From Mesaphorura yosii (Eukaryota > Arthropoda > Collembola > Poduromorpha > Tullbergiidae): a stretch of DNA of 64,000 bases. Position numbers and translations under genes: made by a program. Location of the stretch: the NCBI GenBank assembly GCA_009869945.1, contig WIXG01000001.1, positions 1 to 64,000 on the forward strand, in the 5' to 3' direction. This document shows positions 37,112 through 46,952 of this stretch, piece by piece; the first letter of the stretch is position 1; the number at the start of each line of letters is the position of its first letter. A model generated the notes under the pieces. It saw nothing but the letters and a program-made list of their open reading frames with translations. It was not told the DNA's origin and made no database searches.

Positions 37112-37775
37112 TTACTTGGCCGGTGGATTACAAAACTGAAAAAAAGAAATTTATTTATGATGCCGCCAATGTCAGCTGGCTCAGCGTGAAAACTTTCGAA
37201 GAGAAGTCTCACCAGATTCAATCCGTTAAGGGAGCACTTGATAAGTGGATCGTAACTTTTGCAGGTTTCCTCTTCTGGATCGATTAAACTAGCCGTGTCG
37301 AGGCATCCCATGATGACTGTCCTCACCCACTCGTGAGTTGCACGAGGAAAATTGAGTTCGACGAACCCCAACACGGAGATGGGGTCCGGTGTCCCTTCTG
37401 GAGTAATCTAATGAATCATTCAATGTTACTTTTAATACCCAAATGTACTAGTAATTGGAGAAATGAGTCTGTCCATACCACTCCTTCGTTCATCAGCACG
37501 CATTTCATGACGCACGTCATTTTCTTGGCCTTTTCCTTTGGGTTCTTGAATTTCAGTTTCTTGGTGCATTCTTGCACTCCTTTCAGCTGCCGCTTGGTCA
37601 AGTCGTTTACTGCTTCCTTGCAGGACATTTCTCCATGTATCTAAAAGACCAGGGGCGAAAGCAAATGTCAGGCAAGGCTTCGGATTCGAACTCAACAAAT
37701 TAAAATGAAAATGCTTACTTGTGTCACGGCCATCAGCACGACCAGGCAGGTCAAACTTAACAAGAGTGTCCGCAT
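37112..37775 (-). CDS. Odorant-binding-like protein 2 (PBP/GOBP type, eight cysteines)
   Basis: Paralogue of the preceding gene. Four exons right to left: 37775-37719, 37640-37479, 37407-37213, 37135-37112; 145 residues. A signal peptide (MRTLLLSLTCLVVLMAVTQ) precedes MSCKEAV. Spacing is C-x17-C-x17-C-x3-C-x41-C-x13-C-x8-C-x8-C, the same as in gene 1 apart from one residue. Matching blocks include PKEKAKKMTCVMKCVLMNEG, RTVIMGCLDTA and CKSYDPLIKC. The intron after exon 2 was placed by matching gene 1 (MNEGV joined to ITPEGTPDP), which restores the 41-residue loop. Using a later phase-1 donor would add ten residues and is less likely. Two introns of gene 1 (before CILKC and after GCLDAA) are absent here, so intron loss or gain has occurred since duplication. 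Confidence 0.85.
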
Positions 37776-37963
37776 TTTGCAAAGGACGAAGATGTTGAAG
37801 AGTATAAATATGCGAGGATGATTATGAGTCTTTGTCCAGAACACACTTGCAATGTGTCTAAAGTTTGCAAAAATTGTGTGAAGCTCCAAATGAACCGCAC
37901 ACTCTTACTTCATTTCTAACGTTTGCTTGTCTATTGTCCAGGAAGTCCGTGAGATACGGTCGG

Positions 37964-37970
37964 TTTTATA
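37964..37970 (-). promoter_or_regulatory. TATA box of odorant-binding-like gene 2
   Basis: Minus-strand tataaaa stands about 190 bases upstream of the ATG at 37775, with context ggttataaaacc. The distance implies a leader of roughly 160 bases or an untranslated exon. Confidence 0.5.
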
Positions 37971-37975
37971 ACCTC

Positions 37976-38541
37976 GGGACGAGTCATAATTATAGTCCTA
38001 CCATAACTAGTTCGATTTCACACTAGATTTTCCACAACATCTATGCATGATCGAATGCTTCATTATTGTCTGCACTCGTAATGGACTTAATGCTATTCAG
38101 AAGTGTGAGGGATGAAATGTTACTAGATATAATACATGATCTTGTTTCCGGCTCACGAAACTGTGTAATTAAGCCGCATGAAAAGTCGGTGCTGTAATAT
38201 GCTGATGGCATTGGCACGTGCATGTCAATAGTCCTTTTCAGGCTGGAGAAAAATTGGACTGCAATGCAAAAGTTCCATCGTATGGTCTTTCTTTGTTTTT
38301 ATCGTTTCAGTTTCGTGTTGCGAAGATTGCCTCATTATATGACTGAGATGGCAAAATGACAAATACAAATGAATGTTGTTAATTTCTGTTCAGTCAACAT
38401 GTAGATCGTTTTCCGCATTTATGTTGCGTTTATTCATATTGGGATTGAGGACAATTTATTCATTATTCTAAAACCAGCGGAATCCTCCCAATTGGCGTTC
38501 ACCGTTCAAGAAGGTCGGAGCAGGAACTATTTTCGCCTGAA
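37976..38541. other. Intergenic between odorant-binding-like genes 2 and 3
   Basis: No gene, RNA or repeat recognised. Confidence 0.55.
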
Positions 38542-39381
38542 CTACCTCTCTGCAGCAGGCGTCGAAATCTCATTATCAACCAGGATACATAACTGAACGA
38601 AAAGAGACGTCTTGTTAGTTCAATCATCGGGGTTAAGTCTTGTGCATGGGCAGTAACCTTATTAATAACTCCTTGACAGCATTTCAACATTGGTTCATAA
38701 CTTTTGCAGGATTCTTCTCTTGGGTCAACTTTTCCTAAAAGCAAAATCGTAGGTCAATCTTATACGCAACACATATCCGATTTGCCTTCTCGAATAGCTG
38801 TACGTACCGACGTGTTCGTGACAATCCATAAATAAATGTAGCGCCTTTTCTTTGACGGACCCAGGAAGCTTATCTAGGAAATTCATGGACCCGATTAGGT
38901 CGACGTTTCCTTCTTTATCCAGCTGCATTTTTTTAAAAATCACATTGTGTTTATAAACTTCGGAGTTTGAAGAGAATTTCTGGAGTTGAACTTACGAATC
39001 CTTCCTTCATTAGGGCACATTTCATGACGCACTGCAAAACGGTACAACAGTTATCCAACAAGACCAAGGCAGAACACTTTGTTTACTCGAGAAGCATACC
39101 ATCATCCGGGAAACTTTCTCCTTCCCGTTCTTGAACCTCATTTCTTCCATGCAGTCTTTGAGAGCACTCATTTGCCTCTGAATGATCGCTGCCAGGAAGT
39201 CTTTGCATTCCTCATCGAACTTCACGTCTTGGCTCTGCGTGCTGCATATCTGCACAAGGAAAATAACAGTAGATCAGCGTCCCTATGCAATTCATAATCT
39301 TAATACTTGTTCTTAATTGGTACTTACTAAAACAAATAATGACAACAATCCAAGTATTGATTTATTGGTTGCCGGCGTCAT
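38542..39381 (-). CDS. Odorant-binding-like protein 3 (PBP/GOBP type, eight-cysteine core)
   Basis: Third and most divergent paralogue. Six exons right to left: 39381-39328, 39249-39100, 39031-38996, 38922-38808, 38734-38658, 38592-38542; 160 residues. The signal peptide is SILGLLSLFVLICSTQS. The mature core starts at EECKDF and keeps C-x17-C-x17-C-x3-C-x40-C-x13-C-x8-C-x8-C, with CVMKC and CKSYEPMLKC as the diagnostic motifs. One additional cysteine directly follows the seventh (KCCQG). The C-terminus is extended by ILVDNEISTPAAER compared with its neighbours. Intron positions before the CxxxC motif and before the C5 exon match gene 1, so the six-exon form is probably ancestral. An upstream in-frame ATG exists, but the chosen start gives the proper signal peptide and a TATA-like box about 90 bases away. 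Confidence 0.82.
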
Positions 39382-39467
39382 TTCGATGCTTTTCTGGAAG
39401 AAAGTTGGTGTAGAAATTTCCCAAATGCCAGAAGACAAACTGAACCCGTCTCCATTCAGAGTATAAC

Positions 39468-39476
39468 CTTTTATGC
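39468..39476 (-). promoter_or_regulatory. TATA-like box of odorant-binding-like gene 3
   Basis: Minus-strand cataaaagg stands about 90 bases upstream of the ATG at 39381, at the same distance as the TATA box of gene 1. Confidence 0.5.
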
Positions 39477-39479
39477 TAC

Positions 39480-40745
39480 GTGACATGTATTTCTGCATTT
39501 GGAAGAGCCAAGCTCAGGATTTTTGTTTTAATTGGTAATCAAATCATGCTTTCCTTTATTTGAATGCACGATAACGAAGGTAATGGCAGGGTATGCACAT
39601 ACTCGCCTTGCAACAATAAAATACTGAATCAAATTGCGCATTTTGGAGCATTAGAGCATGCCGTGACGCGTTCGACATGACACTGAAGCTCGTGTCTGTA
39701 ATTACCTTGCATTGATCTGCTCTAATGGACATCTATTGTTCCTTATCTAGAGTCTGCCGGAAGAAGTTGTAGACGTACAAACTCTAAAACCTGTCGGGAG
39801 AACGGTGATGTCAGGTGCTCGTTGAGGCAGCCGACAAGAGGACTCAGCTGCAATTGCCTATGGAGTCATGTTTCACAACGTCTGGGCTGTCCCTTTCGAG
39901 GTAGTTAAACCTGTCAATACTCATTAAGCGACTGCATATGTTAATAGCACCTTGTAAGTTATGGAAGACATGATTAGGAGTTAAAAGGTCACAATACCTT
40001 CATTCAATTGGTTACACGCATGTTGTTTGGAAAGAAGATGGAATGCATTGTGCGTTTATGCTGCTGTGCAATTTATTGCATTGCATCGTTTCCATTGATT
40101 TCATAAAATAATGAGATCTGGAAACCCTGAGAACTGTTGCCCTTACTTTTCGGTAAATAAGTAATACATTTTAGTTAGATCAACATCATTGTTGCGAAAA
40201 TCGAGCGGACAACGCGTAAAGACACAAGAAGATTCCACGGGGTGTAATCCCATGTGCCAGTGCTTAGCTCATAGCATAGCTCATGTGATAGATATGAGTC
40301 TCTCCACACGCAAGAGAGGTTTGAATTTCAGTGAAGTAAAGTATGGCAAGGTACTCACTCATTAATTAAATACACAAATCTTACACGTGGGAGATCAGTC
40401 AATTCGAAGCTGCATCTTGTCACGTTCAGCAGCAGAGGCAGTGCAGAACTAGAACAGGTGATCTCTGCATGCTGGACTGGGAAGACTAGCGGCTAATGAT
40501 TTTAATTTGACGTCTGGACAATTACTCTTACCTACCAGTATCCTTTTATCCGGTATTCATTAGTGGACGTGCGTACTTGGCGACCACGACTAAGAATTTT
40601 CAGGTAATAAATAAATAACTTTTCGTTTGCGTTTAATCGGATCACATTAAAAAAAAGAATCGAATCACACGTTTCAGCTCCCGTTAACTGCCAGTCTTGG
40701 AGGTTGGATCTTGTGTTCAGTTAGCTAATTAATTCAATCGACAAC
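39480..40745. other. Intergenic, 1.3 kb
   Basis: No coding frame above noise, RNA gene or repeat was recognised between the odorant-binding-like cluster and the PDH E1 alpha gene. Confidence 0.55.
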
Positions 40746-42813
40746 ATGCTGCTGAAAAGTTTGCCGACGGGTAGCAGATTGGTGATGGTTCGGAATGTAA
40801 GTATCTGCAATTACAATATTACTGTAAGTTGGTAGCGCTTTGTGGGAAAAATTATGCCGAACTGCGAACGGAAACTAAAAGCTTAGTGTAGAGTAATATG
40901 AGAAAAGTTAGACTAAATTCAATTTTCTTTTATGTTATCAGTTTGCCACGTGGAAGGTAAGAGTCTTCCGATTGCTCTGCTAGGCTAGGCTAAAATACTT
41001 ACTGTGAAAGCGTGATCATAACATTCACAAACGTTCAGCCGGAGGCACTGCCTGTTGGCTTAATGTGGGAATCCAATTTTATCTTAGAACGTACTAGAGA
41101 CCTTCATGATTGCCTATTTGGTTCTTTTCACAGCTCTGGCCGAAGCAAATGTCCACTGAAGCCTCATTTGAAACGAAACCGTACAAATTACATAACTTGG
41201 ATCAGGGACCTTCAACGAGTGTGTCCGTTTCCAAAGATGAGGCATTAGTAATGTAAGCCTTCACTTAAATGAGCTACATCCAGCCAGAGTTCCAGGGAAG
41301 TATATTATATATATATAGTATATCGAATATTTGTTCTGCACATCGACAGGTATAAACAAATGCAAATAATTCGACGAATGGAAACATCGGCTGGTAACCT
41401 GTATAAAGAAAAAGCAATTCGAGGCTTCTGTCATTTATACTCCGGGCAGGAAGCTTGCGCAGTTGGAATGAAAGCCGCGTTGAAGGAGCAGGACTCAGTC
41501 ATCACAGCTTATCGGTATGTTACCTAACGTTGTTGGTGGGCGACATGCAGACTGTATTTATGTGAAGTTTTCACATTAAACAGTGCCCATGGCTGGACGT
41601 ACTTAATGGGTGTAAGTAGCACTGGAGTTCTGTGCGAATTACTTGGACGAAAGAGTGGCTGTGCTCGAGGTAAAGGTGGCAGTATGCACATGTACGCCAA
41701 GAATTTCTACGGTGGCAACGGAATCGTTGGTGCTCAAGTAAGCGCGTTTTATACTTTCCGTCAAGCGACTCCAACGACAAGCTTCAATAATTTCACGATT
41801 ATTCTCTAGGTTCCACTAGGAGCAGGAATTGCCTTTGCTCACAAGTACAAAGGAGATGGTGGAGTCAACGTTGCATTGTATGGTGATGGCGCGGCTAATC
41901 AGGGCCAGCTATTCGAGGTACGCTCCAAATCCGATCCAGTCCAGTACAACTTGGTCAGGTTACGAATTCACAAAGTATACAAGCATTATGCCTATTCATT
42001 TTTGTAATCAGGCTTACAATATGGCCAAGCTGTGGCACCTGCCAAGTATTTTTGTTTGTGAGAATAATGGTTACGGTATGGGAACGTCAGCGGAGAGAGC
42101 GTCGGCGAATACGAATTACTATCAACGAGGGGAATATGTCCCTGGAATTTGGGTAAGTCGGCTAAGGAGACACATTGCATTTGAAGTTGCGTGGTTCCAT
42201 CGGCTGAGATATGAAACTCCATCTCTTTGCTTTAGGTGGACGGCATGGATGTTTTGGCTGTTCGTGAGGCTACAAGATTCGCCAGGCAATTATGTGCTGA
42301 CGGAAAAGGACCTATTTTAATGGAAACAGCTACATATCGGTACGAAGTCAGAATTTCAAATTTACGCGCCGGCTCCTCCAAGAGTTAAGCACACTGTAAC
42401 ACCGGTTCTAAATAGGTATTCTGGTCACTCCATGTCTGATCCCGGAACCTCGTACCGAACACGAGAGGAAATTCAAGAAGTGAGACAATCCCGTGACCCG
42501 ATCACCTCTTTCAAAGAGAAGATACAAAACGCTAATTTAGTGACCGCAGAAGAGTTAAAGGTAAGTTCTCTTCGCCGGGGAATGAGTTGATTAGTTTCGG
42601 TCTAAAGCAATGCATATTTTTCAGGCAATTGATTTGGCCGTAAGAGAAGAAATTGAGAAAGCTGTGAAGGATGCCAAGGCTGATCCCGAAATTGGCTTAG
42701 AAGAACTGCCCGCCGACATCTACGCCGCTAACCTGGAAGGCCCAATCAGAGGAATTCTAGCATCTGATAAATTGACTCATATTAACCTTGGTTCAAGGAA
42801 AAATCTAAAGTGA
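40746..42813 (+). CDS. PDHA1: Pyruvate dehydrogenase E1 component subunit alpha, mitochondrial
   Basis: Thiamine-diphosphate enzyme that decarboxylates pyruvate in the mitochondrial PDH complex. Ten exons (40746-40796, 40942-40956, 41134-41252, 41350-41514, 41584-41737, 41810-41917, 42012-42152, 42236-42339, 42416-42560, 42625-42813) give 396 residues. A basic presequence ([19 protein letters not shown]) precedes the mature chain. Signature blocks are [31 protein letters not shown], the ThDP motif [13 protein letters not shown] to [10 protein letters not shown], and the phosphorylation loop [18 protein letters not shown]. Regulatory sites 1 (HSMSD) and 2 (GTSYR) are kept. Site 3 is an asparagine here (RASANTNYY against AAASTDYY in mammals). 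The first loop His of mammals is Ser. Exon 2 is only 15 bases (FATWK). Confidence 0.97.
41301..41323. repeat. Short TA-rich simple repeat
   Basis: An alternating TA tract in the third intron of the PDH E1 alpha gene. It is of low complexity, with no sign of function. Confidence 0.5.
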
Positions 42814-43354
42814 AGTGAAAACTAGTTGTAATTAATTAACAAATCAAAATTAGAACGCTAGTCTTCCACTAAGCTTTTAACCACAATCCAAGACCCACTA
42901 ATAAGTCAGCCTCAATTGAGAACTAATGAACCTGTGAGCAGAATGCCGAAAGTGGCATTTAGATCTTTGAATTTATTTAGCGCTAATAAATCAGTACACG
43001 AAATCAAAAATGAATGTATTAGAGCAAAAACAAATAGGAGTTGGCACGTGACAAAAATACGCCTTCCGGTTCCCAACAGATTGCTTTAAACAAGTACTTA
43101 ATGTCTAAAAGCTGGTGCACCTTAGACTAATGTCAAGATGATTACGGATATAACGACATCAAGATCACAATAAATGAGTTCATTTGGTAATGGTCCCTTC
43201 GTTTCTCTCATTTCGTTGAGGATTCTTATCGCTTCTCTACAACTAAGCCCTAAAAGCTCAATAATTGCAACTTTGATACTACAACGCAGTTTGGATTGTC
43301 ATCCTAGCATAATTTCGAAGTAGCCCATTATTTCGGTACCAGTTCGAGTTCGAT
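42814..43354. other. Convergent 3' flanks of PDHA and QDPR
   Basis: 540 bases without a coding frame. AATAAA at 42985-42990 is a probable poly(A) signal for PDHA. An AATAAA on the minus strand (42977-42972) could serve QDPR, which would make the two 3' UTRs overlap. Confidence 0.5.
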
Positions 43355-44364
43355 TCAGGTGCTGGTAATCAATTCGGTCTTCCCCTCCTTTGTGACCAAC
43401 TGTACCAAGCTGCCATTTGGTGGCAAATCTCTCTTCTCCAACCAACCATTGAGAATACTAAAAATAATTGAGGCAATTGTACGATTTGTCAGAATCCAAA
43501 GACACAAGTAATCTAACGACACTAACTTTGCCACATCCTCTAGCGGTGTCCAAGTATCATTGTACTTCATCCATTTGCGGTTCATTGGTGTGTCTAGCGT
43601 GACAGGTAGGATCGCAAACACATTACCATCCTTTGGCAGCCCTCCATTCTCAGCTGCAATTGACTTGACCAAGTGATGAACGGCAGCCTAATGATAATGA
43701 ACAAGATCCAATTTAAACGTGCATGACAAAATATGCTGCCAGCTTTTCTACGGCTGCCTCTAATTATATCTTACTTTTGCCACGCCGTAAGCAATCATGC
43801 CAGGGGTTGGCTTCAATGCTGGTTGTGCTCCAGTTAGCACAAGCAAACCTCCTGGCTTCAAGTACTTTGGCACCAAACTAGCAGAGATGTACGATGTCCA
43901 CAAACTCTGCTCCAGCATGAGTTGCCCATTCTTCAAGAAAGCATCAGAAGCGATGTTACCACCTAAGATTTAGCATCCACTTTTTGAAAACAAATTCGAA
44001 TTTTGCCTGCGTCAGGACCAAGTAGACGCCTTACCCGCCCATCCACCAGCAACACAAATGATTCCATCCAATTGAGTTCCTTCTGGAATGCCGTCAGAGA
44101 CTACTTTTGCCTGCGCGTTCGATAAAAATATGCTAAGCCGTTCTCTTAATTCACAGCTGAGGTGATAAGCACAAAAGCATAATTACGTGGTACCTGCTGT
44201 TCCAATCCCAAATTAGGCCCGAGCGTAATGTTGACATCAGCTGTTTCATTTTGATGGAAATCGACGCACGTAACTTTGTATTGTTTACTCTTAAAGAATT
44301 CTACGAGCTTAGCACCAAGTGCACCTCTTCCACCGTAAATCAGAATGTTCTTAGAACTAGCCAT
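43355..44364 (-). CDS. QDPR: Dihydropteridine reductase
   Basis: Short-chain dehydrogenase that regenerates tetrahydrobiopterin from quinonoid dihydrobiopterin with NADH, supporting aromatic amino acid hydroxylases. Five exons right to left: 44364-44194, 44110-44035, 43962-43775, 43687-43527, 43457-43355; 232 residues, near the usual 240. The Rossmann motif YGGRGALG is at residue 9. CVAGGWAGG is the family signature near residue 80. The catalytic YxxxK is in YGVAKAAVHHL, and ILPVTLDTPMNRKWM and SLVQLVTKEGKTELI mark the C-terminal part. It is cytosolic, with no targeting peptide. It runs tail to tail with PDHA. All junctions preserve the frame, and the assignment is firm. Confidence 0.96.
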
Positions 44365-45324
44365 TATCGTAGTAAAAATTAGAGTGCAGAATAGAAAGAA
44401 GAAGAAGATTAAAGAAAAAATAGTGCGAGCGAGTCCAGTCAAGTCTAGAGTCCAAATGACATGCACTTGAATGAAACTGGAACTGGAGCTCCCAAGGACG
44501 ACTGGAAGTCATACATACAGCACAGAATGAGAAGAATCAAAGAGACCGTCCAAAAATAGCACGGAAAAGCACAGAATCATAATCTGTAGATTCTGGTAGA
44601 AAGGCCAGCATGAGCTATCCAGCTATCGCTATTGACTTTGCTTCTCTGGCTACTTTGACATTTTCGGCCCAGAAACTTGAGATTACACTTGACACATGGC
44701 CTTCGCGTGTGTGGTCTGCGGTCCCCGCGGTTCAATGCATTGGCTGGCTTGGGTAAGGATGGTTCAGATCATGGGTGGATGTGGGTCATCGGAAGAAAAT
44801 TGTCATGAGCTGGAAACTACTACTAAAAGTTTCGATCAATTACTCGTCAAAACTTGTAACTCGACACATCGCTTGTAATGCATATTCGTATTTTACGCAA
44901 GTCTGAAGCATGAGTCTGAAATCTTCTCAGAATGCCCCGTCACAAGTGCACGATTTAAGATTGAACACGGCAAGATCAAGAAGCATGACCCAGGAAACGA
45001 TCCGAACTCGGTTCTTCACCTCAGGTTCAGCTTCCAAGAAAGCCAACAGGGGATTTCCATGCATTTTCAGTGCAATTAACCTCAATTTCAAGACTCGGCT
45101 AATTAAAGCTAAATTCGCTGCACGTCTTCAAAAGAAAGACTTCTGAAGAACACGTTTCAGCTTCAGGTACCAATGAACAGTAATAAAAGTATTACGTGAT
45201 TTTGTTCTAGAAGTTTCTTTAAGCACATGAAACTCTCTGTGCAACTTTTAGTTCTTTGTTCGCCATCACCTAATTAGCAACACATTCAAGACTTCATCTT
45301 CAAGTCTCAACTTGGTGCACAACG
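44365..45324. other. Intergenic between divergent genes, about 1 kb
   Basis: It holds the promoters of QDPR and the next gene. A frame of 78 codons at 44910-45146 has an ATG but no domain or codon signal and is not called. Confidence 0.5.
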
Positions 45325-46586
45325 ATGATTAAATTTCTGCTGCTAATCTCTGTGGCTCCGGCCATTCAATGTTCGACTATTGAAGGTAATCAGCTTATAC
45401 TTCATATCTCTTACAACACATTTTGTATCTTGAGTACGTGTCTTTCAGGATTTGAAACAATCCGTAGCAAACATTTTGACTTCACAAATCACAACACTCT
45501 CAACTCTGCCCATCTGACTCCGGGCGAGATGAAAATGTTCGCTAGTCACGCTCTACGTTTCATCAAGCACAAATGCCATGCAATTGACTCCAGAAAGCTG
45601 TTCAAAATCCAGAAGTACATTGCCAAGAGGTTGTCGCTTCTGAACCCGACGAAGGCTGAGGATAAAGAAGAGATGTACCCGGCGAATGTTATTGAGTCTA
45701 TAAAGAATTGTTCCCATTACCTCCTGACGCCAGAAGCAAAGTCCTTGAAACATCAAGGTAGACTCTTCCATGTGGTTCTGTTGAAAGCGGAGTCTGAGCA
45801 AGACCCGTCGTCGGCAGCCTCAAGTGACTTATCAATTCGCTCCTAATTAATGGTCTCTTTGCGCTAATGACTAATCTTTTTTGTAGAGAAACTGTCGGAG
45901 TCAGAGTCGGAACACGAGCCCATTGAAGATGAAAATGACGTAGAATCCTTGGAACATTCGGTGTCGGTAAGCTCTTTGGTGATCGTCGAATATCATACGC
46001 AGTATGAAGGCGAATGACTACGTAATTAATCTCTTTATGCTAGGCCCCTTCCACCGACGCTCCCTCGCCACTGCCAACCCCGCCTGCCGAAGATCACCGT
46101 GAAGGGCCCGTGTTTGTCCCAATTGCTCAATTTCACTTTACCGACTGGTTTTCCTCAATGTGGAGGTCAATTTGGACATTCTTCCTAAGTGCAGTGCCCA
46201 GCTCCAACTCCAACCATTCACGATCGAGGCGTTCAGCAAACAGCGACGAACAAGATAAATATAGTGCCCCAATTTTCGAAGATCCACATGCCATTTGGGA
46301 AGAGTCAGTCAGACCCAGATCCACTACTACGATTACTGAAGAGTCAAAGCCGAAAGTTGAGACACCAGCCGCCAAGCGCGACGGCAGACAAGCGTTCGCA
46401 ACTCTGTTCGACCAAGTCTGTAGCATATATTGTAAATGCCCAAATCACGCCACCGCCGAGGAGTTTCAAGTTGGAGTCATCCAGCTGCTTAAATTTCTTT
46501 TCACGGACCAGAAGAGCGTCGACACCGCTGCCACTCATCTCGTTGACGATGAGTTGATTAAAGAAATGAAGGCCTGTGCTGCGTAA
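45325..46586 (+). CDS. Orphan secreted protein
   Basis: Four exons (45325-45385, 45449-45757, 45887-45966, 46044-46586) join in frame to 330 residues. A signal peptide (MIKFLLLISVAPAIQCS) begins the protein. The next 100 residues form a helical, lysine-rich domain with three cysteines (HKCHAID, KNCSHY). A Ser/Glu/Asp-rich linker (KLSESESEHEPIEDEN) and a Pro-rich stretch follow. After that come a Trp-rich hydrophobic segment (FHFTDWFSSMWRSIWTFF), an Arg/Ser-rich region and a C-terminal helical domain with CSIYCKCP and MKACAA. The two helical domains with spaced cysteines suggest a domain pair, but I recognise no family. The third junction is uncertain: without the splice at 45757 the frame continues 30 codons to a stop at 45846. 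Confidence 0.7.
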
Positions 46587-46952
46587 ATGGAACAGTCTTT
46601 TTACGTCTTTGCACCGCATTGCGAATGAAAACTACAGTTTGAAAATTGAAGCAAATAAACAGTAAAGCAAAAGGCAAAAAGTAACATGGAAATGCATTCA
46701 ATGAACACAAGCACCAGTTGACTGATAAATTGTCGTACTATAATTAGCGGTTTTTTAAATAAGCCCGTTTTATGGCAGGCTTCATGCCTTTGACTTTCTT
46801 AAATAAGTCTTCATAAAAGGTCGCCGCAGAAGGTTCGGAATTATCGGAATCTGAGCAGGACCAGTTGCAACTCGTAACGAAATGAACAAATTAACTTTTA
46901 TTGCAAGTGATCAAAATCTGGCAAAATCTGATGCCTATGGAACTCGTGACCA
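46587..46952. other. Convergent 3' flanks
   Basis: AATAAA at 46654-46659 fits the orphan secreted protein gene. AATAAA on the minus strand at 46902-46897 fits the S28 peptidase gene. No other feature is seen. Confidence 0.6.

Noticed and set aside
44910-45146. 78-codon frame between QDPR and the orphan secreted gene
   Set aside because: Basic, featureless and without splice or promoter context; likely chance.
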